Shown here: in pieces, positions 43,414-51,706 of the stretch
Position numbering within the stretch: position 1 is the stretch's first letter
Layout of the letters: every line of letters starts with the position of its first letter
Virus record (IMG/VR): IMGVR_UViG_3300043331_000441
Span: 62,001 to 126,000 of that record
Length of the DNA stretch: 64,000 nucleotides
Reading direction: 5' to 3' (one strand)
Source of the DNA: a virus
Made by a program: the position numbers and the translations under genes
Notes under the pieces: model-generated
Databases searched by the model: none
What the model saw: only the letters and a program-made list of their open reading frames with translations
Told to the model about the DNA's origin: nothing

Positions 43414-43435
43414 GTAGCCCTCCTATGAGCATGGC

Positions 43436-43461
43436 CGGGGAGGCGGTTGCCCGCCTCCCCG
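43436..43461 (-). terminator. Hairpin after the major capsid gene
   Basis: CGGGGAGGCGG-TTGC-CCGCCTCCCCG, an 11-base-pair hairpin in the 85-base gap between the capsid gene and the next gene. Without a U tract it may only lower read-through or protect the capsid mRNA end. Confidence 0.55.
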
Positions 43462-43498
43462 TAGTCATCTGCCATCCGCACGTCGATCCTCAGCTCAA

Positions 43499-45292
43499 TC
43501 AGCAGGAGATCGCCGTGCCCGCCGCCGGGAATGATCCGGCCGGGCAGATCGTCACAGTCGCCCAGCGGGCAGCCTGTGTCGGTCCGATCCGTGCCACGTT
43601 CTCGAACGTCTCGCCGAACACCTGGTAGTCGTTCGTCGAGTTGAGCGTCGAGTCGCGGACGATGCCCAGCTCCAGGACGCCGCCGTCGAGGTGCAGGAAC
43701 GTGCCCTCCGGGAAGAGCGCGATCTGCGCGTCATCCGGGAAGTCGTCGATCGCGGACGCCGTCTCATCCGAGAAGCCCTGAGTCGTGCCCGTGCTCGGCG
43801 TGTCCTTGTACCACGTCGGCTCAACGCCGTAGGCGCGGAGGTTGGCGGTTGCCTCCTCCATTGCCATGAACCGGTCGAACTGCGCCGACACCTGGTCGGT
43901 GACCAGAAGGTCAGGCAGCCACTCCGGAGCCAGCATCCGCAGGCGGAAGTTGCGGTCGAGGCGGAGCACGTACCGCATCGAGGCCCGCGTCCGCGTCACG
44001 GCATAGACGAAGTGCGACCACGCGCTGAGCGTTGCCGCGCCACCCGTGACGTTGATCGAGAGCGCCTTGATGCGATCGAGCAGCCGGGCCTCAGCCGTGC
44101 GTGCATGGGCTGCCATCGTGATCGCGTTCTCGTGCGCGATTCCCTCCGGCCATGCGCGCGCGTTGAGGTTTCCGTACTCGCGGCAATGCGAGATGATCCC
44201 GATCGCAACATCTGTCCACGTCGGGCACGTGAGGTCCTGACAGGACTTGGTGGCAAACGTTCCGCCAGCCGCGTCGCCCTCTTCCTCAATCACCGTGATC
44301 GCCGTCGAGATGTCACCGATCGTCGAAACCGACGGCACCGAAATGCCGCCACGCTCGGCCTGGAACGAAGGAAGCGCATCCCGCACCGGGCGGTCGGTGA
44401 CCGCGAGGTCAGGGATGTCATACAGCGGCGTCAGCGGTGCGCAAAGACCACCCGAAGCAACAAGTGCCTTCTGGCCGTCAACGCCGAGGTACGGGTTACC
44501 AATTGCCCGGATCTTGCGAACGTTGGCCGCGTGATCGCCATCGAGCAGGCGGCGATCCTCCGGGAACTGGTACTGCGCCGAGGCAATCAGCAGCTTCTCT
44601 TCGACACCATGCTGATGCTTGGTCGGCGGGGAACGCCGCGAGACGTAGTCGATCATCGACTTCGCGAGCGTGTAAGCATCGAGATGCACGCCTGCGCGTG
44701 TTCCCTCGACACCAGAGGCGGCGACAAGCACCGGCCGCGTCGGGCCAGCATCGCCAGGGGTGCGGTCGGCGTCTGCAACCGGAACAGGCCGTCGATAAAC
44801 GACCTGCGGTGCCGACGGGCGCGGCGGGGCGGCCGGAACAGGCTTCGGCTCCGGCGTCTCGTCAGCCGATGCGACGAGAACGGCCTCCTTCTCCTCCTCT
44901 TCAACTTCCTCGACAGCCTCGACCTCTTCAGCCTCGGCCTCGGCCTCGACTTCGTCGCCGCTGTCGTCGCCCTCGTCGCCGTCGTCGTCACCATCGGACT
45001 CTTCAGCCTCAGCGACCGGCGGGCGGACCTGGTGAATCTTGTCGAGCTTCGCCTGCTGGTAGGCGGCCTCAGCCTCTACACGCGCCTGCTGCAGCTCGGT
45101 GATCTGCTTGATCTGCTCGACGCCCAGTTCGAGCTGAGCAAGAACCTCTTCGGCTGACATGTCGCCGATGTAGGTCGGGTCGTCAGCCTCGATCTTGGAC
45201 AGTGCGACCTCATGGTCCTCCAAGAGAGACTGGAGTTCCTCATCCGACAGAGCGGCGAGATCCTCAGGCAGTTCCGGAAAAAGGGGATCCAT
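43499..45292 (-). CDS. Major capsid protein with acidic N-terminal extension
   Basis: A 597-residue protein with an AAGGAG ribosome binding site. Residues 1-90 are helical (VLAQLELGVEQIKQITELQQARV), residues about 95-140 are a nearly continuous Asp/Glu stretch, then a Pro/Val linker to about 195. The remaining 400 residues are HK97-type capsid: ALPSFQAERGGISVP, MRYVLRLDRNFRLRMLAPEW, GETFENVARIGPTQ. The extension resembles a fused scaffold (delta) domain, which would be removed by the capsid protease encoded upstream. Confidence 0.8.
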   Translation of the reverse strand: MDPLFPELPEDLAALSDEELQSLLEDHEVALSKIEADDPTYIGDMSAEEVLAQLELGVEQIKQITELQQARVEAEAAYQQAKLDKIHQVRPPVAEAEESDGDDDGDEGDDSGDEVEAEAEAEEVEAVEEVEEEEKEAVLVASADETPEPKPVPAAPPRPSAPQVVYRRPVPVADADRTPGDAGPTRPVLVAASGVEGTRAGVHLDAYTLAKSMIDYVSRRSPPTKHQHGVEEKLLIASAQYQFPEDRRLLDGDHAANVRKIRAIGNPYLGVDGQKALVASGGLCAPLTPLYDIPDLAVTDRPVRDALPSFQAERGGISVPSVSTIGDISTAITVIEEEGDAAGGTFATKSCQDLTCPTWTDVAIGIISHCREYGNLNARAWPEGIAHENAITMAAHARTAEARLLDRIKALSINVTGGAATLSAWSHFVYAVTRTRASMRYVLRLDRNFRLRMLAPEWLPDLLVTDQVSAQFDRFMAMEEATANLRAYGVEPTWYKDTPSTGTTQGFSDETASAIDDFPDDAQIALFPEGTFLHLDGGVLELGIVRDSTLNSTNDYQVFGETFENVARIGPTQAARWATVTICPAGSFPAAGTAISC

Positions 45293-45373
45293 TTCGACTC
45301 CTTCTTGACGTGTTAACTCACGCCTGGAGTCCCCTGGACCCGGCTACCGGGGGGCGCCCCGCGCCGACCCGCT

Positions 45374-45565
45374 ATGCGCAGAGTAGATACTGCTGCGGAC
45401 GTAAGACAAATGACTCGTCATTACTGGAATCCACAGGGCCGATTGTGTAAGGTCATGGTGATGAGTCGCTGGCAGGCATCGGCCTCCTTGCGAAGGCACT
45501 CCGAACTGGATGCCTTCGAGTACGCCTGCCCGCGCATCAACGTCACGGGCAAGGGACCCCTCTAA
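45374..45565 (+). CDS. Possible small plus-strand gene
   Basis: A 63-residue frame in the 290-base gap before the HNH cassette. It lacks a good ribosome binding site and could be non-coding; the stretch LDAFEYACPRINV looks protein-like. The gap also holds an 8-base inverted repeat (CGAAGGCA / TGCCTTCG) between about 45490 and 45518. Confidence 0.25.
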   Translation: MRRVDTAADVRQMTRHYWNPQGRLCKVMVMSRWQASASLRRHSELDAFEYACPRINVTGKGPL

Positions 45566-45580
45566 GAAAGCGGGCTGGTC

Positions 45581-45796
45581 ATGACGACGTCCCGCACTAC
45601 GGCGGGGCGGTCGGTGGCCATTCGGCTCTCGGAAGTTCCCGTCAAGATTCGTCGCCGCTACGGCCATGCGCTGTACGAGGCGGCGGTGCTCGACCGCGAT
45701 CTGACGCTTGCGGCGCAGCTTCACGCTGCCGTCGAGTCCCCGTCTGATCGCGTCTACTGGCTGCCTGAGAAGGCCGTCCGAAAGGTGCTGCGCTGA
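45581..45796 (+). CDS. Small basic protein upstream of HNH
   Basis: A 71-residue protein rich in Arg and Leu (IRLSEVPVKIRRRYGHALYEAAVL). Its stop overlaps the start of the HNH gene as TGATG, suggesting coupling. It may assist the nuclease or regulate the cassette. Confidence 0.5.
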   Translation: MTTSRTTAGRSVAIRLSEVPVKIRRRYGHALYEAAVLDRDLTLAAQLHAAVESPSDRVYWLPEKAVRKVLR

Positions 45797-46179
45797 TGTC
45801 GACCTTCGTTAAGCAGGGATACATCAGAATCAGCCCGTCGCTGACTGACAACCGCATGTCAGGACGTGAAAAGGTCGTACAGGAGCGGGTTTGTCGTGTT
45901 TGCGCATCCGGAGAGGACATGACACGTCATCACCTTGTGCCGCTGTCATGGTTCTTCTCGCCAAAGGGTTCGCATCTGCGCGGTATCCGCAACGCGAACG
46001 CGAACATCGTGCCGCTTTGCGAGATGTGTCACCGGCTGGTCGATGGTGTGCGCGATCCCGTATTGCGGCTCAAGAAGCGGGCTGCACTACGCGAACGGCT
46101 TGGCTCGAACGAAATCGCGTTCATCCTCCAGGTACGCGGGCGGCAGTGGCTTGACCACAACTATCCCCGTAATCCATAA
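45796..46179 (+). CDS. HNH endonuclease
   Basis: A 127-residue HNH protein. Cys pairs CRVC (near residue 34) and CEMC (near residue 75) flank the catalytic segment: HHLVPLSW with the His pair at 45-46, then NANIVPLC with Asn near residue 69 and His near residue 78. HNH enzymes of phages act in DNA packaging, as homing nucleases or in restriction-like defence. Orientation opposite to the neighbouring structural genes suggests an inserted selfish or auxiliary gene. Confidence 0.85.
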   Translation: MSTFVKQGYIRISPSLTDNRMSGREKVVQERVCRVCASGEDMTRHHLVPLSWFFSPKGSHLRGIRNANANIVPLCEMCHRLVDGVRDPVLRLKKRAALRERLGSNEIAFILQVRGRQWLDHNYPRNP

Positions 46180-46212
46180 TGTGAACGCAAGCAGCCACGC
46201 GCTGCTCACGAA

Positions 46213-46245
46213 ACACAAAGAGGCCCAGGAAGGGCCTCTTTGTGT
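46213..46245. terminator. Bidirectional terminator after HNH gene
   Basis: ACACAAAGAGGCCC-AGGAA-GGGCCTCTTTGTGT, a 14-base-pair stem with T-rich and A-rich flanks. It lies between the plus-strand HNH gene and a convergent minus-strand gene. Confidence 0.85.
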
Positions 46246-46269
46246 GAGCGACTACCTGTCGAGTTGAGC

Positions 46270-46512
46270 TTACTCGTCGCGTCCGTAGGCGCGGTCCCTC
46301 GCGCGGCGCAAGTTTCGAATCAGCTCGTTGATTCCTCGTCGATCGAGCGTGACGTACCAGCCGTCTCCCTCTGGAATCTCCAGAGCATCGTGGGTGACGG
46401 TCGCACGACCGACGCTAGCAACCTGAACGTATTCCCTCCCCCAGGCCACCTTAACGAGAACCTCCGATTCCTCAGAGAGGTTCTCGGAACTCCGCACGTA
46501 TTCCACGGGCAT
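46270..46512 (-). CDS. 80-residue hypothetical protein
   Basis: A small protein from ATG 46512 with an AGGAGGG site five bases away; a start at 46539 is less likely. Mixed alpha/beta with a basic C-terminus (NLRRARDRAYGRDE). It follows a strong terminator, and a weak promoter-like pair (TTGAAG, 16 bases, ATACCC) lies upstream, so it may be expressed separately. Unknown function. Confidence 0.6.
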   Translation of the reverse strand: MPVEYVRSSENLSEESEVLVKVAWGREYVQVASVGRATVTHDALEIPEGDGWYVTLDRRGINELIRNLRRARDRAYGRDE

Positions 46513-46576
46513 CACGCCCTCCTGTTCGTCCCACATCACACGGGGTATGCGACGAACGTATCAGCTTCAAGAACGA

Positions 46577-46608
46577 ACAAAAAGCCCGGAGTCGTCCGGG
46601 CTTTTTGT
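46577..46608. terminator. Terminator between 46512 and 46738
   Basis: ACAAAAAGCCCGGA-GTCG-TCCGGGCTTTTTGT, a 14-base-pair stem with U-rich ends in both directions. It probably ends the transcript that comes from the 47.3 kb gene. The rest of the gap 46513-46737 shows no gene. Confidence 0.85.
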
Positions 46609-46737
46609 GCGCTCACGGGGCTGACCCTAATCCCTGCCGTCAACGCCGAAGCTCGGGCCTGCTACCACCGACTGCGCCAGCCGCCGATGGGGGACTCTGG
46701 CTCGGGAGAGTGATCCCGATGTTGCGCAGACGGAATC

Positions 46738-47364
46738 TTACAGCAGATCGTCAATGAAGGCGATGGCGCGGCGACCTTTGTCACCACGTCGTTCGTCACG
46801 ATGCACCGTCGAAGGCAAATCGTCCGGGTGTTCGACGAGACAAGGGACAGTCGCCCAGAACAAACGCTTCTGCGTGCGCGCCCAGTAGCCGATCACGGCA
46901 TCGTCCGAGCTGTGGGGCACCGGAACCGGGATCTTGGCGGTCGCGTACCAGGCCAGGAAGTCAGCGAGCTGTTGGATCGGCCAGACAAGCGCGACGACAT
47001 GGTGGATGTCGCGGAAGTAGACCGGCGACCAATGGTCACCGGTAGCAAGCGCGCCTAGAAAGTCCGTGCGTGTGCGGCCAGGGAGGCCGCCGACGAAAAG
47101 TGAGACCACGTCCCCCGGTCTCTCGTCGACGGCCTCCCTGATGCGCGAGGCCGCTTGCTGGCAAGGTAGCGCGTCGTCTTGGATAACGCAAAGGTGCGTT
47201 ATGTCCGAAGGTGGATTCTCAAGACACTTGAGATAACCACGCATTGGTCTACGCCGCTCACTCCCCGGATGATCGGTAATGACTTCCGCGCCAGCGGGGA
47301 GTAGCGGAAGAATGCGCCCCAAGGCGTCATCGCGTCCAGCCATGTGCTGGACGCGATACGCGAT
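46738..47364 (-). CDS. Glycosyltransferase-like protein, possible ATC start
   Basis: About 208 residues from ATC 47364, or 201 from ATG 47343. It has a GT-A-like pattern: ITHLCVIQDDAL with an acidic metal-site candidate, then LFVGGLPG and SSDDAVIGYWARTQKR. Sequence before the ATG (IAYRVQHMAGRDD) reads as the usual first strand of such enzymes, which favours the earlier start two bases after the upstream stop. The sugar and acceptor cannot be predicted. Confidence 0.55.
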   Translation of the reverse strand: MAYRVQHMAGRDDALGRILPLLPAGAEVITDHPGSERRRPMRGYLKCLENPPSDITHLCVIQDDALPCQQAASRIREAVDERPGDVVSLFVGGLPGRTRTDFLGALATGDHWSPVYFRDIHHVVALVWPIQQLADFLAWYATAKIPVPVPHSSDDAVIGYWARTQKRLFWATVPCLVEHPDDLPSTVHRDERRGDKGRRAIAFIDDLL

Positions 47365-47366
47365 TC

Positions 47367-47510
47367 TTACTTCTTCGCCCCGAACCCCGTCGTCCCGTTG
47401 GCCTTGATCGGCTTCAACTCCATCATCATTTCGTCCCACACGCGCACGTTACCCTTCTCATCAACAAGAACGCGGGTTTCGCACTTCGGAAGCCAGATCT
47501 CTTTCTTCAC
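47367..47510 (-). CDS. 47-residue hypothetical protein
   Basis: A short protein from GTG after a GGGGAGG site (KKEIWLPKCETRV, then DEKGNVRVWDEMMMEL). It is small, basic at its C-terminus and tightly coupled to both neighbours. Function unknown. Confidence 0.55.
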   Translation of the reverse strand: MKKEIWLPKCETRVLVDEKGNVRVWDEMMMELKPIKANGTTGFGAKK

Positions 47511-47788
47511 GACCTCCCCTTGGGCAGCGTAAACCCAACGGCGTTACCTTCGCCATCCTCGATGACGTCGCCACCGACCAGCTCTGCAACTTTTTCGGGT
47601 GGGAAGTTCTTGCTGTACTCAGCAAGTACCTCCCCCCAAAACTGGGCCAACTCGCGGTTGGCGATGTCCACCATCATGTTGCGGTCGGGCGACCGAGTGA
47701 GTTCTTGATCCTGGGAACGTCGTAGCGCCTTGCCCGCAAGAGAAGCGATTTCTTCACGAACAACTGTGCGCACTTCGTCTTCAGTCAT
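47507..47788 (-). CDS. 93-residue hypothetical protein
   Basis: A small acidic protein from ATG 47788 that overlaps the stop of the capsid protease. It has a helical N-terminus (TEDEVRTVVREEIASLAG) and a final beta hairpin. Genes directly after the protease often encode head components, so it may be a minor capsid or scaffold part. Unassigned. Confidence 0.55.
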   Translation of the reverse strand: MTEDEVRTVVREEIASLAGKALRRSQDQELTRSPDRNMMVDIANRELAQFWGEVLAEYSKNFPPEKVAELVGGDVIEDGEGNAVGFTLPKGRS

Positions 47789-49682
47789 TGCTGCACCCAA
47801 GAACGCCTTCCCGCCGTGAGATATGTGCGCGAACCCTGTTGCGCTTCGCTGCAGGTGCTCGGCCGATTGCCCGCCGCGCGTTGATCGCCGACGTTCCGTC
47901 GCCTGTGCACTTCGTGATCGGGAACGACCCATCCGGCAATGCGACTCCACTCTTAGCCCACCGTCTCCGCTGTGCCGCGGTCGGCGCGAACTCAGCTTCG
48001 AGTTCGTCGGCGGTCATCCAGATCGTGTCCTCCGTCACTGTTCCCACGGTCTTGATCTCGTCAAGCACGTCCTCAGACACCTCGATCATCTGCGGGGCTG
48101 CCGCCATCGACGTGTCCTCATCCATCTTCTTCTTCTTGCGCGGCTTCTTCTTTGCCAGCTGGATCGTGCGACGAGCCTCTGACTTCAGCGTTTCAACGCG
48201 ACGCTGTACTGCCCGCGAAGGCGCCCCCGGCTCGGCGAAGCCGGAGGCGAAGAGAGCGACGACGCGCTCGTCCACGCCAGAGGCGACAAGCGCTGCCTCA
48301 TAGCGAGGAACCGGGAACCCGGCCACGGGTACAGACAGCGCGGCGCAAAGCTCCAAGCGCCCGTTTTCCTCGCGCCAGTCCCCGGAAGGGGGGTTTGCTT
48401 CCATGTCACGGACACGCTCGGCCGGGCAATCAGAGCGAACAGCGCCCGAAAGCCAGATGCCGTAATTGCCGTCCTTGGCGCGCACAAACGCGCCGACTGT
48501 GCCTGTCTTGTCGTAATGCTCGATTGCGCCTTGCGTGCCGAGGTACGGGCTAACGCTGGCGTGACCATCCGCGCCGACAGTGATGCGGCCGACGTTGACC
48601 TTCTCGCCCTCTGCGGTAGTCAGGGAGCCGGTGTGGAAATAGGCGTAGCCTGACTTTGAGCGCGGAGCCATCTCGCAGGTGGCACCAACTGCACGGTGGC
48701 ATTGGTTCCAGAGTGCGAGATGCCCAAACACGTGTCCGTCAGCGGTGATCGTCAACGGGCACGGGCCATCCGTCTCTTCCATATAGAACCAGTCCTTCGG
48801 CGGCTTCAGTGGTGCGATCCCTGCGGCCGAAGCAGTAAGCACACGGCGGATCGGGAACGCCGACGCGACAACAACCTTGTCGGGCGTCTCGACGATCTGC
48901 ATCGTTGCGTCCTCGAACGCCTGGAACGGGCACAGGGTCGCGCCCATGATGCTGCCTTCAAACCCGCGCACGAAGTTGCCGCCGAGCAGATCCATCAGAT
49001 CCATCTCGCCCTCGTCGAGCGGCTCTAGCGTTTCTGGATCAAGCAAATGCGTGGCGCTCTGCGCGAAGTCGATCGAGACTCCGCGTAGCACTTCCTCTTC
49101 AAGTAGGTCGTGTGCGCGCTGTCCGTCCTCGTTGTCGGCGAAGACGCCCGATCCCATAATGGCGACCGCCCCGTCTCCGAGATCAGGGCGGTCCTCACGC
49201 CAGATGTTGGTGATCTTCCCTGCGACCCACGCGCCCTGATGGCCATCGTTCGTCTCTGTCTGCGCCATCAAGGTGAGCGGCAGGTCGCGATGAGTGATCT
49301 TGCCTGGCATCAGATAGCGGTTGTCGCTCGTCTTGATGCCTTCGACCGCAAGCACGCCCTCCCAGGTCGGGCTATCTTCCTCGGCCATATCGTCCTCGAC
49401 GATTTCGTCATCAACTGCTGGTGCGGCTGTCAACGTCCACGTCATCGTTCCGTCTGCGGTGCTGGATACGGCCGTCGTTGGCCCGACGAATGTCCAGAGC
49501 GGATTAGGCTCGACCGTCGCCATAGTTTCCTCCTCTGCGCTAGCGGCTCCGCTCGCGTAGAGAGCCTTCTGATGTGCGCGAGCCTTCTCCTTTGTGTCGT
49601 GGCAACCGCCGGGCACCGGCGTCCGCCTCCCGACTGGAATAACGCAGTACTTGCTTCCTCTCTTGTGAACCTTCCAGGGCAC
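47781..49682 (-). CDS. Capsid maturation protease with C-terminal extension
   Basis: A 633-residue protein in the protease position between portal and capsid. The N-terminus has a small basic domain (KVHKRGSKYCVIPVG). Residues about 110-280 have the prohead-protease pattern (GVLAVEGIKTSDNRYL, then GVSIDFAQS with a candidate active Ser). Residues about 290-510 form a further domain rich in His and Cys. The end (TADELEAEFAPTAAQRRRW, RRAIGRAPAAKRNRVR) is a basic helical extension common in phage and host proteins of unknown role. Its job would be to remove the capsid delta domain. Confidence 0.7.
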   Translation of the reverse strand: MPWKVHKRGSKYCVIPVGRRTPVPGGCHDTKEKARAHQKALYASGAASAEEETMATVEPNPLWTFVGPTTAVSSTADGTMTWTLTAAPAVDDEIVEDDMAEEDSPTWEGVLAVEGIKTSDNRYLMPGKITHRDLPLTLMAQTETNDGHQGAWVAGKITNIWREDRPDLGDGAVAIMGSGVFADNEDGQRAHDLLEEEVLRGVSIDFAQSATHLLDPETLEPLDEGEMDLMDLLGGNFVRGFEGSIMGATLCPFQAFEDATMQIVETPDKVVVASAFPIRRVLTASAAGIAPLKPPKDWFYMEETDGPCPLTITADGHVFGHLALWNQCHRAVGATCEMAPRSKSGYAYFHTGSLTTAEGEKVNVGRITVGADGHASVSPYLGTQGAIEHYDKTGTVGAFVRAKDGNYGIWLSGAVRSDCPAERVRDMEANPPSGDWREENGRLELCAALSVPVAGFPVPRYEAALVASGVDERVVALFASGFAEPGAPSRAVQRRVETLKSEARRTIQLAKKKPRKKKKMDEDTSMAAAPQMIEVSEDVLDEIKTVGTVTEDTIWMTADELEAEFAPTAAQRRRWAKSGVALPDGSFPITKCTGDGTSAINARRAIGRAPAAKRNRVRAHISRREGVLGCSND

Positions 49683-49685
49683 GGA

Positions 49686-51479
49686 TCACCTCCCGCCGTT
49701 TGCATCCTTGGATCGTTCAAGGTGCGTGGCGAACCCGACCGGTAGCTGTGGTAGCCGCTCGTCATACAACGTGCGGGCAGCAAACGACTCGATCATCTCG
49801 CAGATCGCGTCTGCCTGCTTCGGTGTGTAGTCCCAGTAGACGAGCATGTCCTTGAAAGTGTCCGTCCCGCCCCGGACGAGACGCAAGGGTTCCCAGCCAA
49901 GTCGCTCGACGACACCGGGCCCGATGATCGATGCGACCAGCGCATGCGGCTGTCCGTCTGCCTTCTCGAAGCAGTCAGGACAGTTGCGATGCTTCTGATA
50001 GAGCCTGATCCCTGCTAGCTCACGACAGCGCGCAAGTGCCATCATCGCCGCGCCCATCGCTTCGTAAGACTCTGCCGACGAGGTAACGACTCTTGTCCGA
50101 CGCCCGGAATCCCCCTCCGGACCGGGCGTCGGAGGCCCATCCACCGCAGGATCACGCCCGTTTGTCGTGGCTGTCGAGATCTGCTGTCGCGACGGCTGCT
50201 TGTTGCGGCCCTGAATCTCAAGCCACCACTGCTCGTCCTCGTCGTCCGGTGCCCATTCCTCAGGAATGTTCTTCATCAGGCGGTAGCCGCGACGACTGAC
50301 GACTCCGTACTTCGCAGCGTCGTCTGCATCGTCCGAGCGATCCGGCTTGACAACAACGGCTGATGCGTCGTAGTCAACGACTACCGACCCCCAATTGGGG
50401 TATCCGGCATCACGGAGCGCTGGTTGGAGATACGCGGCGCCGAGTTCGTCGCAGAACTGCTCGGCGACCGGAGCGCCGTGCGACTTCCACATGTCGCCGA
50501 GAATCTGCATCGACGCCCAGTGATTTGTGTTGCCAAGGCCTTTGAGCGCCTCCGGCGGCATGTCCATGCCGTACGCGAGGCGATCGATTGCCTCTTTGCG
50601 CAGGTCGCGCTCCATGTAGTCGTTTTTCGTGTCGTGCGTCTGGATGTAACGGATCTTCTCGATGTACTCACCCATCACCCACGAGACGAGTGGTGCGCGA
50701 CCGGCTGCCGAGTCAGGCTCTTCGATCGCCTTGATCATGTTGTTGAGGAAGTCCTCCGACCACGGGTCCATATAGACGTCCTCGTCACCGCCAGCCTCGG
50801 CGGGAGGCGGAGCGATCTCGGTCGGAAGGAAAAGCAGCCCGTTGGTCAGGCGCGAAGTGGCGGTTGCACGCACAGACTTTGTGAGCAAGATCAGCTCTTC
50901 GGCAATCTCCAGTGCGGCCTGCATCGGTGATTCAGCGTCATAGGAACGATGTGGACTTGGTGTCCACATGCGATACACAACCGCCTGGTCTGGGCTGTAC
51001 TCACGTGTCGTCGAGCCCGACAGCTTGTGGATGATCTTCTTGACGCCGCCGTTCGAGTTCGTTTCGACATCGATTTCGCCGTTCCAGACAAACGACCAAC
51101 GCTCACGCTCTGTTTCAAGCTCGCGCCCAAAGAGCAGACCCTCGCCGGTGATGAACATCAGGCGGCCGTAGTTCCAGAGCAACTGCGACTTGCCACCGCC
51201 CGGATCACGAATCCGACCCAGAAGATCAACAGGCAAGCCGTCCTTGATTTCAACCTTCTGCTCCTGCGCATCGATCATGGAAGGAAAGATGCGCAGCGGC
51301 TTCAACATGCGCGCATAGAAACGCGACGCGAAGCCGAGTTCCGGTACTAGCTTTGAGACAGCAAGTGCCCTCTCTTGCCACGGCAGCTTGCTTCGCTTTG
51401 CGTAATCAGAATCGCGGTCGCCTACTCGGTAGGCAGACGCGACAAGATTGCGTCCAAGACGCCGATTGGGCAGAGCCAT
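49686..51479 (-). CDS. Portal protein
   Basis: A 597-residue protein. It lies between the Ro60 gene and the capsid protease. The core has typical portal features: FASRFYARMLKPLRIFP, a beta-rich region with TTREYSPDQAVVYRMW, then AIEEPDSAAGRAPLVSW and the long helix region MERDLRKEAIDRLAYGMDMPPE. The portal forms the ring through which DNA passes. The C-terminal 200 residues are less conserved and include CPDCFEKADG. Confidence 0.8.
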   Translation of the reverse strand: MALPNRRLGRNLVASAYRVGDRDSDYAKRSKLPWQERALAVSKLVPELGFASRFYARMLKPLRIFPSMIDAQEQKVEIKDGLPVDLLGRIRDPGGGKSQLLWNYGRLMFITGEGLLFGRELETERERWSFVWNGEIDVETNSNGGVKKIIHKLSGSTTREYSPDQAVVYRMWTPSPHRSYDAESPMQAALEIAEELILLTKSVRATATSRLTNGLLFLPTEIAPPPAEAGGDEDVYMDPWSEDFLNNMIKAIEEPDSAAGRAPLVSWVMGEYIEKIRYIQTHDTKNDYMERDLRKEAIDRLAYGMDMPPEALKGLGNTNHWASMQILGDMWKSHGAPVAEQFCDELGAAYLQPALRDAGYPNWGSVVVDYDASAVVVKPDRSDDADDAAKYGVVSRRGYRLMKNIPEEWAPDDEDEQWWLEIQGRNKQPSRQQISTATTNGRDPAVDGPPTPGPEGDSGRRTRVVTSSAESYEAMGAAMMALARCRELAGIRLYQKHRNCPDCFEKADGQPHALVASIIGPGVVERLGWEPLRLVRGGTDTFKDMLVYWDYTPKQADAICEMIESFAARTLYDERLPQLPVGFATHLERSKDANGGR

Positions 51480-51485
51480 TGACGC

Positions 51486-51560
51486 CTACTGCTTGCCTTC
51501 TGGCGGCTGCTTCGGCGTCTGCTTCGGGATCTTGCCCTTTTTACCGCACCCGCATCCCAC
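51486..51560 (-). CDS. 24-residue Cys-rich peptide
   Basis: A tiny gene from GTG after AAAGGAG, ending six bases before the portal start. It reads MGCGCGKKGKIPKQTPKQ then PPEGKQ. Short MGCGCG-type peptides occur next to structural genes in other phages; function unknown. Confidence 0.45.
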   Translation of the reverse strand: MGCGCGKKGKIPKQTPKQPPEGKQ

Positions 51561-51639
51561 GTCTAATCACTCCTTTGCGCAAAGGACTCAACGCGTAGGA
51601 GGGTACAGCTGGGCTAGGGCATATCGCACGGGACGGCGC

Positions 51640-51693
51640 TAGGGCGCTGGCGTGGAGCGGGGGAGGCTCCAAGGGAAGGGCGCCAGCGCCCTA
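51640..51693 (-). other. Long stem-loop after the Ro60 gene
   Basis: A 13-base-pair perfect helix (TAGGGCGCTGGCG with CGCCAGCGCCCTA) enclosing a second helix GGAGC/GCTCC. It lies 13 bases downstream of the Ro60 stop and upstream of the 24-residue peptide. There is no U tract, so it could be a stabilising mRNA end, a processing site or a small structured RNA. Confidence 0.6.
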
Positions 51694-51706
51694 ACGATGG
51701 ACGAAC

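Noticed and set aside
46620-46735. A possible tRNA or structured RNA between two terminators
   Set aside because: A D-arm-like GC-rich stretch exists, but there is no T-loop motif and no acceptor pairing on either strand.
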